NCBI GenBank assembly: GCA_946479985.1
Contig: CAMLIF010000003.1
Coordinates: forward strand, 1 to 64,000
Length of the DNA: 64,000 nt
Direction of reading: 5' to 3'
Source of the DNA: an uncultured Flavobacteriales bacterium
Lineage (GTDB): Bacteria; Bacteroidota; Bacteroidia; Flavobacteriales; Crocinitomicaceae
Below, piece by piece: positions 1-8,043 of the stretch. The translations under genes were made by a program, and so were the position numbers. Positions within the stretch are counted from its first letter, which is position 1. Every line of letters begins with the position of its first letter. The notes below the pieces were generated by a model. That model made no database searches and was not told the origin of the DNA. It saw only the letters and a list, made by a program, of their open reading frames with translations.

Positions 1-844
1 TTACTTCCTCATCCGTCTTCTCTGTACGTACTTTTAGCATTGTACCACCATTGATGAGACTTTGCTTGTTCAACTTATCGTAGTCTTGGGAACGAACACC
101 TGTATAACAAGCCAAAAGAAATAAATCTCGCACATTGTCAAGGTGTCGGTTTGGCATTATTGTCGTTTTGATATGGAACAATTCTTCTTCGTTCAAATAG
201 ATTGCTTCCGATTCTTCCGACGGCTTTTTAAAGTAACGGCTACGGTAGATGAGGTTTTGGTGTATTCCTTCTTCAAATGCAGATTGAAAGAATGTTTTCA
301 GGTTCTTGATAATGTTCCCTATTGAGTTGGTAGATAGGTTTAAATCTGCGATGCAATAAGCTACCAAACTGTTGTAAAATGTCAAGTCGGTTTTGTCGAA
401 AGTCAGTTTCACTTTCTTAATCCGTTCGAATGCTTCCAATTTATTGAGTGTATTCCGCAATTGTTTTAGCGTGGCTGGTTTCCGAACTCCTAGCGAATTG
501 TCGATGAACCGTTTTGCATAGAAAACTATTCTCTGGTCATTGTCGATAGAAAAATCGGGATCGGTCAACTTCAATCTGATTTCGTTGATACCGTTTGACA
601 AGTTAGCGTTGGATAATTCGCCCTTCTGTTGGAGTACCCGAATGAGTGATAGTATTTCGGACTTGAAAGAGTTGATAAGAATGTTGGTTTCGATTTCACC
701 AACTCCGTGTACGGTCTGTGTTTTCGGGTTGAACTTTCCTTCTTTAATAGAAATACCCAAGGTGCATTTGGTTCGCATTCCTGAAACGTTGATGTCAGCA
801 TACAGATATTGCATACCCGACTTTTGTCTGATAGTTACTTTCAT
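1..844 (-). CDS. Tyrosine-type site-specific recombinase (integrase), 3' end outside window
   Basis: Site-specific integrase of the Bacteroidota type, read leftwards from an ATG at 844 and still open at base 1 (about 281 codons visible). The N-terminus (residues 1-60, containing MQYLYADINVSGMRTKCTLG) looks like the beta-rich arm-DNA-binding domain. A helical core-binding region follows (about 95-215). The catalytic domain then begins, with the box I arginine in TGVRSQD at about residue 251. The remaining catalytic residues, including the tyrosine nucleophile, lie beyond the window. The gene starts 170 bp from a tRNA-Gln 3' fragment, the usual place for an element's integrase next to its attachment site. 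The protein is typically about 400 residues, so a full-length gene is plausible but cannot be confirmed. Confidence 0.85.
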   Translation of the reverse strand, partial: MKVTIRQKSGMQYLYADINVSGMRTKCTLGISIKEGKFNPKTQTVHGVGEIETNILINSFKSEILSLIRVLQQKGELSNANLSNGINEIRLKLTDPDFSIDNDQRIVFYAKRFIDNSLGVRKPATLKQLRNTLNKLEAFERIKKVKLTFDKTDLTFYNSLVAYCIADLNLSTNSIGNIIKNLKTFFQSAFEEGIHQNLIYRSRYFKKPSEESEAIYLNEEELFHIKTTIMPNRHLDNVRDLFLLACYTGVRSQDYDKLNKQSLINGGTMLKVRTEKTDEEV

Positions 845-1012
845 GATACATGGTTTTTGTTGGGAATTTGGTGGGGACGAATGGGGACAATTATTGGTAC
901 ACTTTTGCCGAAATGAACCACAACTATGGATGATTATAGAAAGTGGCAGAGATTGCTTCTATCGATGCCGTTTATTGGTTAGATTGAGGTGTTTATCTGT
1001 GTTGTAAAGATG

Positions 1013-1066
1013 CAACACGTCGGTTTTTGGTACCGAAGAGTCTAGGTTCGAGCCCTAGTGGGCCAA
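1013..1066 (+). other. 3' fragment of tRNA-Gln(TTG), candidate attachment site
   Basis: The 3' part of a tRNA can be folded here. The anticodon stem TCGGT/ACCGA (1020-1024, 1032-1036) encloses loop TTTTGGT with anticodon TTG. The variable loop is AGAGT, the T arm is CTAGG-TTCGAGC-CCTAG, the acceptor 3' strand is TGGGCCA (1059-1065) and the discriminator is A (1066). The matching 5' acceptor strand TGGCCCA is absent from the expected position near 985-996, so this is not a complete tRNA. Similarity to a flavobacterial tRNA-Gln seems to begin at the 3' side of the D arm. The simplest reading is the duplicated 3' end left by an element that entered a tRNA-Gln gene, with the intact tRNA at the element's other end, left of the window. 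Confidence 0.75.
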
Positions 1067-1070
1067 CAGA

Positions 1071-1101
1071 AAAGCTTCTCAGAAATGAGGAGCTTTTTTT
1101 A
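1071..1101 (+). terminator. Rho-independent terminator after tRNA fragment
   Basis: AAGCTTCTCA (1072-1081) pairs with TGAGGAGCTT (1086-1095) with one T-G wobble around a GAAA tetraloop, followed by a T run. It is probably the original terminator of the chromosomal tRNA-Gln gene, separated from its promoter by the integration. Confidence 0.8.
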
Positions 1102-1245
1102 TGGGCTTTGGTTTCGTGGTGGAATGGTGGAGGTGCAGATTTCGGAGTGGGGACAGGATTTGGTACGGTTTGAAACATTTTTCTATTTCTCTCGTATAAT
1201 AAAAGGTTGCGCTATTTGTAACCACAATTCAAATTCAAATACGTC

Positions 1246-1572
1246 ATGAGACAGATCAAACTAAATTTTGTTGACCAAAACCACTTAAAGACACTTCTTG
1301 AAGATCAATTATTTACATCTGAAATTCAGTACTTAAAACCACAGTTACTGAGCGGAGGTAAAAGCATAGGGCTTACTGATCCAATTCCAGAGCATAGTTT
1401 TTTCGATACCGAGGTGGTAGTACTTACAATATTTGCACGTGCCATGAAACGATTAATCTTTCTCGAAAGTGAGCATGATGTTATATTTATGAATCCATTC
1501 GCGAACACTTTGAAAGGCGGGCTTATTCTTGGAGATACAACAATGTTGCTTGTTGAGATACAGATAACTTAA
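1246..1572 (+). CDS. Hypothetical protein, 108 aa
   Basis: Small protein with an ATG start and no family I recognise. It is acidic to neutral with a hydrophobic central stretch (VVVLTIFARAMKRLIFL, about residues 63-79). No signal peptide, zinc motif or DNA-binding motif is obvious. It is the first open frame outside the presumed element boundary. Its stop overlaps the end of an opposite-strand gene remnant. An accessory or orphan gene is likely; it could also be a chance reading frame. Confidence 0.45.
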   Translation: MRQIKLNFVDQNHLKTLLEDQLFTSEIQYLKPQLLSGGKSIGLTDPIPEHSFFDTEVVVLTIFARAMKRLIFLESEHDVIFMNPFANTLKGGLILGDTTMLLVEIQIT

Positions 1573-1796
1573 TAAGTAATTTCATACGCTTCCATCGCCT
1601 CCGCACTCACAGGATGGAAATCCAAAGGGTACTGTTTTGAATTTTCAATTGTTGTAACGATGAATACGCCTGTATCCGAAACAATTTGTACGAGTGGGTC
1701 TTCTAACATAGTTGGAGTAATGAAATCTAAAATCTCTGCATAAACTAATTGCGTTTCATAATGTTTGTTTTTATTTGAATACTGGCGGTCTAATCG
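1569..1796 (-). pseudogene. Gene remnant, C-terminal part only
   Basis: The minus strand is open from a stop at 1797-1799 to a stop at 1569-1571, giving about 75 residues of protein-like composition (for example ETQLVYAEILDFITPTM and EAMEAYEITY). There is no ATG or GTG start in the upstream half. The only in-frame ATG, at 1709, would give a 46-residue protein. This looks like the C-terminal end of a gene that has lost its 5' part, near the edge of the integrated element. A genuine 46-residue gene is the alternative. The family is not recognised. Confidence 0.35.
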
Positions 1797-1965
1797 TTAA
1801 TAGTATCGCTTCTCCTCCCAAAATCTATGTGCCTCTGTTTTCTATGTTCCCTATGTGTTTCAACACAATCCATCTCCTCCGTATAACACCATGCGTTTCA
1901 ATCCCTCACTCACACTTCCTGTCTCACACTTTTTCTCTTACCTTTATTTCCGCTAAAATCAAAAC

Positions 1966-3486
1966 TTGAAATATTATTCCGAATTCATTTACTACCTGCC
2001 TGCTCACAGCTTAATCCTGCTGCTGATCGGACTGGTCTTTGTTTCCGGAGGAGTCTACTGCTCGTTAAAAACGCAGAAAAAAGCAATCGTTTATGCTTGC
2101 CTGTTTATCGGTTTCATGCTCATAGGAAACGGATTTGCAACCATCGATCCGTACCTGCATGAGTGGGATGAACAATACCATGCCCTGGTGGCGAAGAATC
2201 TGTCGCACGATCCGTTCAACCCGAAACTAATTGTTCATTCGCCGGTGAAATTAGGTCATGAAATGTGGATCTACAACGAGATCTGGCTTCATAAACAACC
2301 ACTCTTCCTCTGGCAGATGGCTGTCTCTATTAAGATATTCGGTGCAAATCTATGGGCTGTGCGGTTTCCGAGCGTTTTGCTTCATGCCCTTACCGCATTA
2401 ATTGTTTATTCTTTAGGGAAGAGATTTTTAAGCCGCGGGCTGGCAGTTTTAGCCTGTGTGCTCTTCGGTTGTTCGGGGTACTTCAATGATTTCACCTCGG
2501 GTGCCATTGGAATGGATCATAATGATGTGGCTTTTGTCTTCTATGTAACAGCCAGTTTCCTGGCGTGGTTCAAGTATCGTGAATCAGAGAATAAGAATAA
2601 ATGGATTTTACTGATCGGATTGTTTTCCGGCGCAGCAATCCTGTGTAAATGGCTGGTTGGTCTGGTTGTATTCTCGGGCTGGGGAATGGTACTGATTGCT
2701 GAGAATTGGAAGAACCTGAAAAATTGGCTCGACCTCCTGAAAGCATTTGGTGTGACAATTCTGTTCGTGATTCCATGGCAGCTCTATTGTTATGTGAAGT
2801 ATCCGGCAGAATACGTTTATGAAATGACTTTTAACAGCAGGCATTTTACACAGGTAATTGAAAATCATGGCGGTAATTGGCTCTTCTATTGGGATGGCAT
2901 GAAAGATTCCTTCGGAAGCGGCGAATTGATCCGGTGGATCCTGGTCCTGGGATTGATATTGTTCGCGTATAAAGCTATTAAAAACCGCGGAGGCTGGTTG
3001 TTTGCAGTTGCAGTGTTTTTAGTTACTTATGTTTTCTTTACGCTGGCTGCTACTAAATTACAGGGGTATGTGTCCATCGTAGCTGCATTCGGATTTATCT
3101 TTATGCTATATCCTTTTGAGCGGCTGTTCTCCTATCTCAAATCGAAGAAACAACTGAATCTAAATGCAATTGCCGGAACCTTGCTGGTACTTGTCGTTCT
3201 CTTTTTTCAATTCAGTCCGAAAGGTGTTGTAGGACGACACAAATACAAAGCTCCTGATTATCGTGAAACACGCACCTCTGAATTGCGCTATGCTCTGAAT
3301 ATTTTGAATGATGAACCGCATTTTGAAGGATACTTTCTGCTTAAAGGTGATAAGACAAACATCTTAACTTCATTGCTCTTTATTACCGGCAGGAAAATCC
3401 TTTACTGGAATCCTTCATTGGAAAAAACGCCTGGAAATGTGCAGAATTACCGCATGATCGATTTGAATAAGCGGGTTAACCAATAA
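1966..3486 (+). CDS. Glycosyltransferase family 39-like membrane mannosyltransferase (PMT_2/ArnT type)
   Basis: A polytopic membrane protein of 506 residues, the usual size of PMT_2-type enzymes, which transfer a sugar from a polyprenyl-phosphate donor to lipid or protein on the periplasmic side. The first helix (about 12-32) is followed by a second (about 42-60) and then the acidic motif HEWDEQYHA (D68, E69), which matches the conserved DE pair of the first periplasmic loop. Many further helices run to about residue 420, then a soluble tail. The start is TTG at 1966; the next ATG lies about 50 residues in and would delete the first helices. The gene stands alone. The acceptor cannot be deduced. 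Confidence 0.8.
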   Translation: MKYYSEFIYYLPAHSLILLLIGLVFVSGGVYCSLKTQKKAIVYACLFIGFMLIGNGFATIDPYLHEWDEQYHALVAKNLSHDPFNPKLIVHSPVKLGHEMWIYNEIWLHKQPLFLWQMAVSIKIFGANLWAVRFPSVLLHALTALIVYSLGKRFLSRGLAVLACVLFGCSGYFNDFTSGAIGMDHNDVAFVFYVTASFLAWFKYRESENKNKWILLIGLFSGAAILCKWLVGLVVFSGWGMVLIAENWKNLKNWLDLLKAFGVTILFVIPWQLYCYVKYPAEYVYEMTFNSRHFTQVIENHGGNWLFYWDGMKDSFGSGELIRWILVLGLILFAYKAIKNRGGWLFAVAVFLVTYVFFTLAATKLQGYVSIVAAFGFIFMLYPFERLFSYLKSKKQLNLNAIAGTLLVLVVLFFQFSPKGVVGRHKYKAPDYRETRTSELRYALNILNDEPHFEGYFLLKGDKTNILTSLLFITGRKILYWNPSLEKTPGNVQNYRMIDLNKRVNQ

Positions 3487-3583
3487 AGATTTCCGAATCT
3501 TAACAATTGATAAATCATTCAACTCTCATTTGTTCCCCGAGCCTAATTTTTGTAGCTTAGACTAATCAAAAAAATCAGGAATC

Positions 3584-3712
3584 ATGAAAAAGCGCTTTTA
3601 TCTTGCGAAAGAACCAAAGTATTGTCCAACTTGCGGAACACCATTGCCTGAAGGACAAAATCAATGCCCGAATCCAACGTGTCCTTCGAACACTCCTCCA
3701 ACTATCAGATGA
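3584..3712 (+). CDS. Tiny zinc-ribbon protein, 42 aa
   Basis: ATG to TGA frame encoding 42 residues: a basic start (MKKRFYLAKEPKY), then CPTCGTPLPEG, then CPNPTCPS. The two cysteine pairs (CxxC and CxxxxC) form a compact zinc-ribbon pattern like those found fused to larger proteins, but here it stands alone. A terminator follows at 3749. No function is known to me. Such short zinc ribbons may act as partners in protein or RNA complexes, which is inference only. Confidence 0.6.
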   Translation: MKKRFYLAKEPKYCPTCGTPLPEGQNQCPNPTCPSNTPPTIR

Positions 3713-3748
3713 GTGGGGTGCACCCGCGTATAAAAATTGTTTAATAAG

Positions 3749-3778
3749 AAAGCTTCATCGAACGGTGGGGCTTTTTTG
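3749..3778 (+). terminator. Terminator after zinc-ribbon gene
   Basis: AAAGCTTC (3749-3756) pairs with GGGGCTTT (3767-3774) using two G-T wobbles, then a run of T. It fits as the end of the small zinc-ribbon transcript. Confidence 0.6.
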
Positions 3779-3835
3779 GTTTAGGAGTTCTCTGCATAAC
3801 CACTTTTACACCTTCATGATCCACCCGGCACTTCT

Positions 3836-4171
3836 TTAGAATTCCGTGTTACGTTCTTAGAACTGCATGATCAGCTCCCGGAATGCTGCGATCAATTCTC
3901 AGAACCACCCGATCGCTCTTTAGAATGCAACGACGAGCTGTTAGAACGTGTCGTTTTGATCTTAGAATCTGGTGTCACGCTTCCGGAATGTCTCGTTCGC
4001 TCCTTAGAACAGCAGGTTCGGTGTTCAGAACTCCGCGTCGCGCTCTTAGAACTGCATGATCAACTCTCAGAACCGTGTGATCGCTCTTTAGAATGCAACG
4101 ATCAGCTTTTAGAATCCCGCGTACAACTTTTAGAACACGACGAAAACTTTTCAGATTGCGGCGATTTGCGT
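3836..4171. repeat. Tandem array of 16 degenerate 21-bp units
   Basis: A hexamer TTAGAA (or TCAGAA, CCGGAA, last unit TCAGAT) recurs exactly every 21 bp at 3836, 3857, 3878, 3899, 3920, 3941, 3962, 3983, 4004, 4025, 4046, 4067, 4088, 4109, 4130 and 4151. The remaining 15 bases vary, often with GATC near the middle and CTC/CTT at the end. Units at 3857-3940 and 4046-4108 resemble each other, suggesting segmental duplication. The plus strand is open from 3800 to 4213 and reads as seven-residue units such as LLELHDQ and LECNDQL, but it has no ATG or GTG, only a TTG at 3956. The minus strand is partly open too. The array could be a decayed heptad-repeat gene or a non-coding, helically phased array. 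The gap 3713-4383 otherwise contains only the terminator at 3749. Confidence 0.85.
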
Positions 4172-4383
4172 TCAACACTAAATTTTTTACTCAATAATTG
4201 GTGCGTTTCATGATTAAAGGAAAACCATACGCTAAATAATTCTCCCGTTTAATTTTTATTAACTATTAATGAAATGTGCTTTGGCACAGTGTTTTATAGC
4301 GGTATTACGTATTAATCCTTTCCGCAAACGATTCAATATCCTAGGCAAAAAAGTTTGGTTTCCGGAAAATAAAATTTAACGTC

Positions 4384-5076
4384 ATGAAAAAGAAAAATAA
4401 TCAAAAAATGAGCATGTATGCCGCTGTATTGCAAACGTGCAAAGAACATCAGGCTGCATGGGAAACTATACCGGGCTTCAATGCTGCGGTAAGTGAACTG
4501 GAAACTAAATTGAGTGAGTTACACGAAATGCATACCAAACATGATGGTATTCTTGCGGGAGTGAGCGCTGTGAAAGCTTCCTTCAGAGCGAATTTGTGTG
4601 AACATCTGTTCGTTATCTCGAAAGCATTGCGCGTAAAAGGAGTCCTGACAAATGATCAGGGGTTGATGTCCCGGAACAAAATCACCTTATCGGCTCTGAA
4701 TTGTCTTTCTGCCAATGCCCTTTTGCATCGCGTGACAAGTATTGCTGACGATTTGACTTTACATGGTGCCTCATTGTCCGAATATGGAATTACCGGTGAA
4801 TCCATTGCAGAAACACAAGTGTTAATGGATGAGGCACAGGTGAAACTCTTTCAAACCCGTCTGGCAATTGTCACTCGAAAGGAAATGACTCAATCTTTAA
4901 ATGAAAAGATTCGTTTTGTTGATCGATTGATAGCTGAGCAGTTAGATGCATTCATTGTGAACTTCAAAAGCGGTATGCCGTCGTTTTACAAACGATACTT
5001 CATTGCCCGGATGATAATCAACTATGGAAACGGGGCCAAAACTCCGCCGCAACCGGATGATGGAACTGTAGTTTAA
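4384..5076 (+). CDS. Conserved protein of unknown function, 230 aa
   Basis: Soluble, helix-rich protein with no signal peptide or membrane segment. The N-terminus contains YAAVLQTCKEHQAAW and then a likely coiled coil (about residues 38-52). I recall similar proteins in other Bacteroidota with the pattern Y-x-A-V-L-x-T-C near the N-terminus, all uncharacterised; that is memory, not a search. It ends in a short proline/acidic tail (PPQPDDG). It lies about 210 bp downstream of the 21-bp array and has its own terminator, so it is a single-gene transcript. No function is assigned. Confidence 0.75.
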   Translation: MKKKNNQKMSMYAAVLQTCKEHQAAWETIPGFNAAVSELETKLSELHEMHTKHDGILAGVSAVKASFRANLCEHLFVISKALRVKGVLTNDQGLMSRNKITLSALNCLSANALLHRVTSIADDLTLHGASLSEYGITGESIAETQVLMDEAQVKLFQTRLAIVTRKEMTQSLNEKIRFVDRLIAEQLDAFIVNFKSGMPSFYKRYFIARMIINYGNGAKTPPQPDDGTVV

Positions 5077-5083
5077 ACAGAAG

Positions 5084-5121
5084 AACCCTGGTCTCGTAAT
5101 TACGGGATCGGGGTTTTTTAT
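5084..5121 (+). terminator. Strong terminator after 230-aa gene
   Basis: A 14-bp stem (5084-5097 with 5102-5115; three G-T pairs, none mismatched) is followed by TTTTTT. Confidence 0.85.
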
Positions 5122-5291
5122 GTGTATGAGACTTCTCGTAAAGCTTAACAGCAGATTTGTCATCTGCATTCCAAAACAGAGAGAATAGTATACTCTAATT
5201 GACCTATATTGATGGCTCCCTTCACTCAACCAGAACCGCTGAAGAATCTAAACTGCTTGTGTGTTTAAATACGAAACCTCATATTAGCGTA

Positions 5292-7394
5292 ATGAAAACG
5301 TTGATAAAACTACTATTTCTCAATTTCTCGCTGATTTTTCCGGCAGTTTTCTTTGCACAGCAGGAACACATGAACTGGCATTTCGGAAATGGTGTTGGAT
5401 TAAATTTCAGCTCGGGAAATCCGGTTCCGTTTTCAGGAAGTTTATTGGAAACCCAGGAATCCTGCTACACGGTTAGTGATGCTTCGGGAAACATTCGGTT
5501 TTATACAAATGGAATAAGTGTTTGGGATGCGAATAACAACCTGATGCCAAATGGAAGCGGGCTTCTTGGAAACACCAGTTCCCAGTGCGTTGTAGTTCCG
5601 AAGCCCGGAAGCCCTGATAAATACTATATCATTGCAACCGATGCAGCATGGGCTACAACCTTTAACGGAATTACATATTCCGAGGTAGATATGAGTCTGA
5701 ATGGAGGGAACGGTGACGTAACAGCTGTCAAAAATGTTACCCTGAACTCCAATTGCGGTGAATGGGTTACTGCAGTTCCGCATTCAAATTGCATAGATAC
5801 CTGGATAATTTGTCATGGTTATGGATCCAACAGCGTGCTTATGGCCTATCTGTTAACATCTGCCGGAATTGCTCCCGTTCCTGTTTTTAGCAATCTTGGT
5901 TTTGTAGTTGGGACCATTAATGAAACGGTTGGAATTCTAAAGCCAAATCCTGCTAATGATGAACTTGTTATGACGCGACCGTTATTTTCAGGCTTCATTG
6001 ATCTGATCAGTTTTGATAAATCAACAGGCTCGGCAACCGGTGTAACAAACGTTTTTGCAGGAGATCCCGCGCATCTTGGCTATGGTGTTGAATTTTCGAG
6101 ATCAGGAGATAGATTATATGTAGGTGAATTCATGACCGGCGAAATCTTTCAGTACGATTTAACGGCCCCAAATATCAGTTCTACAAGAACGTTAATCGGA
6201 GATTTATCGCTTCCGGGTGAAACCGGACAACTTCAGATAGCTCCTAACGATAAGATCTATGTGAATTACAACGTCTTTCCGGCGGGTGGAAACTTTCTGG
6301 GTGCAATCAATAATCCGGAAGCGCTGGGCACTGCTGCGAACTTTGTTCAGAATGTGCTTACTTTTCCCGGAACAAGTATCAATGGTTTGCCGTGGTACTA
6401 TAATCCGGGTGAAATGGTGAGTTCAGAACCTGATTTGGGGAATGATTTGACGGCCTGTGCCGGCGATTTGGTTTTAGATCCGTTTGGATCAACTTCTGTT
6501 CCGGGAGATTTTCTCTGGTCCGACGGAAGCACAGATTCGGTTTTAACCGTATCGGAATCGGGAACTTATTGGGTGACATACCAAATGGGTTCTTGTGAGG
6601 TTACGGCAGATTCCATTTTTGTAATAATAGATGATACAAGTCTTGAAAATCCGTTGGCTGACACATCCGGATGCTCGGTTTTTCATATTCAGTCCGCCTA
6701 CAATACTCCGGGATTGGGGAATTGGGTGTGGCATATCAGTAATGGCGATTCAGTCACGGGACTCAGCTTCACTTACTCTTTTTCCGATCCGGGAAACTAT
6801 ACGGTTTATCTTTCCGCTGAAACGGTAAACGGTTGTTTGATAGAAAGCGATACCGCCCAAATCAATGTGTTGCCGGCTCCGGATGCCGATTTTTCATTTG
6901 ATCCGCCTCTGTTTTCTATTGGGGAAATGATTAGCCTGACAGATGAGTCGTCGGGCGAATTGATTTCCTGGCAATGGGAATATGAAGGAGAAGTCATTTC
7001 CAACGATAATCTGGCCAACCTGACTCCTGAAGTTTACGACGATATTGAAATTACGCTGACAGTACAGGCATTGAACGGATGCATTGATTCCATCACGAAG
7101 ATTATCCCGATGAATTCCCGCGACTTACTCTATGTTCCGAATGCGTTTACACCAAACGGAGACGGAATCAATGATCTTTTCTTCCCGGTTGATTACCTGG
7201 GAATTGTTCACGAAATGGAAATTTACAATCGTTGGGGCGAATTGGTTTGGCAATCGGACCCGAACACCAATTCGTGGGACGGGAAGTACAAGGGAGAAGT
7301 GGTTCCTGACGGACTTTACACCTGGAAGATACAAACCGTGATTGACGAGGTGAACCGCGATGTGATTGTTGGTCACGTTAGTTTAACGAGATGA
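5292..7394 (+). CDS. Secreted T9SS type B cargo protein with PKD domain
   Basis: Secreted surface protein of 700 residues. I chose the ATG at 5292 because it gives a clean signal peptide (MKTLIKLLFLNFSLIFPAVF, cut near AQ). Residues about 20-370 have the WHFGNGVGLNF...FYTNGISVWDANN pattern of Bacteroidota beta-propeller-like surface proteins. A PKD-like domain follows (about 555-630, PDADFSFDPPLFSIGE). The C-terminus carries the gliding-motility-associated type B sorting domain (PNAFTPNGDGINDLFFP, YNRWGELVWQS, VPDGLYTWKI). The type IX system exports such proteins and leaves them on the surface or in the medium. The last 12 bases overlap the convergent gene at 7383. Confidence 0.88.
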   Translation: MKTLIKLLFLNFSLIFPAVFFAQQEHMNWHFGNGVGLNFSSGNPVPFSGSLLETQESCYTVSDASGNIRFYTNGISVWDANNNLMPNGSGLLGNTSSQCVVVPKPGSPDKYYIIATDAAWATTFNGITYSEVDMSLNGGNGDVTAVKNVTLNSNCGEWVTAVPHSNCIDTWIICHGYGSNSVLMAYLLTSAGIAPVPVFSNLGFVVGTINETVGILKPNPANDELVMTRPLFSGFIDLISFDKSTGSATGVTNVFAGDPAHLGYGVEFSRSGDRLYVGEFMTGEIFQYDLTAPNISSTRTLIGDLSLPGETGQLQIAPNDKIYVNYNVFPAGGNFLGAINNPEALGTAANFVQNVLTFPGTSINGLPWYYNPGEMVSSEPDLGNDLTACAGDLVLDPFGSTSVPGDFLWSDGSTDSVLTVSESGTYWVTYQMGSCEVTADSIFVIIDDTSLENPLADTSGCSVFHIQSAYNTPGLGNWVWHISNGDSVTGLSFTYSFSDPGNYTVYLSAETVNGCLIESDTAQINVLPAPDADFSFDPPLFSIGEMISLTDESSGELISWQWEYEGEVISNDNLANLTPEVYDDIEITLTVQALNGCIDSITKIIPMNSRDLLYVPNAFTPNGDGINDLFFPVDYLGIVHEMEIYNRWGELVWQSDPNTNSWDGKYKGEVVPDGLYTWKIQTVIDEVNRDVIVGHVSLTR

Positions 7395-7886
7395 TTCTAA
7401 ATCGTCATCCAAAGGACCGATCAGTTGTTTTTTACTGTAGAATTTTTTGGTATAGTAAACGATGCTGAAAAGACAAATTCCGCCAATCAAAAGCCAGTAG
7501 TGTCCAACAAGCAATTTGTCCGGCTCAGATAAAAAATAAACCGCTAAAATGGCCGACAGGAAGGTAAGCAGACGTGTGATTAAGAAAACCAATAAGAGGA
7601 TATTGACCAATCGCTTTTGAACTTTTTTAATGAATAGCAAGATAAAAAGGAAAGTACAAATTCCGAGATTGATCAGGGCAATTAGTGAGCCTGGCCCGTT
7701 ATAGGCAGTGTAATAACCGCCACCAAAGAATCCTCCGGATTGATCCGGATTAGGATACTGACTAATATAGCTTTGGGATTCATCTTCCATTCCATCAGTA
7801 AGTGTTTCATAATGTGGAAGAGTAAACGCGTAAAACAGCGAAATCAAAATAAGTGCAGCAAGAATTGTAGGAAGGTGTTTTATCAT
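7383..7886 (-). CDS. Small membrane protein of unknown function
   Basis: A 167-residue protein with about four hydrophobic segments: residues 5-25, then after a polar, Gly-rich loop (ESQSYISQYPNPDQSGGFFG) three segments at about 60-82, 90-115 and 125-145. The tail is charged (LGPLDDDLESSR-like). No family is recognised. It is monocistronic and convergent with the T9SS cargo gene, sharing 12 bp at the 3' ends. Confidence 0.65.
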   Translation of the reverse strand: MIKHLPTILAALILISLFYAFTLPHYETLTDGMEDESQSYISQYPNPDQSGGFFGGGYYTAYNGPGSLIALINLGICTFLFILLFIKKVQKRLVNILLLVFLITRLLTFLSAILAVYFLSEPDKLLVGHYWLLIGGICLFSIVYYTKKFYSKKQLIGPLDDDLESSR

Positions 7887-8043
7887 GAAAGGCGATTTTA
7901 TGTCTAAAATAAAAAAGATCCTGCACTATTTCTTTGTGTTTCGTGGTAGCTTCATTTCAACACGGAAACCGCACCCACACGAAGTTCTCTATGTGTCTAT
8001 TTTGTACTATGTGACTATGTGTTTCAACCATCTTCGCTTGCAA

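Noticed and set aside
540..1007. 155-residue plus-strand frame
   Set aside because: It is antisense to the recombinase gene, whose translation is clearly the real one.
985..1066. Complete tRNA gene
   Set aside because: The 5' acceptor strand complementary to TGGGCCA is absent and the D loop would be abnormally long, so only the 3' part is supported.
3603..3839. 78-residue plus-strand frame
   Set aside because: It overlaps the zinc-ribbon gene and its terminator in another frame, and its composition is not protein-like.
3836..4171. CRISPR-like array
   Set aside because: Units are contiguous 21-bp repeats with no constant repeat/variable spacer alternation and no cas genes nearby.
3975..4178. 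67-residue minus-strand frame with VLR/ILK heptads
   Set aside because: Open only because the 21-bp periodicity keeps stops out of phase; it stops in the middle of the array and starts with GTG.
5199..5291. N-terminal extension of the T9SS cargo gene
   Set aside because: The added 31 residues are polar and would bury the signal peptide that starts at 5292.
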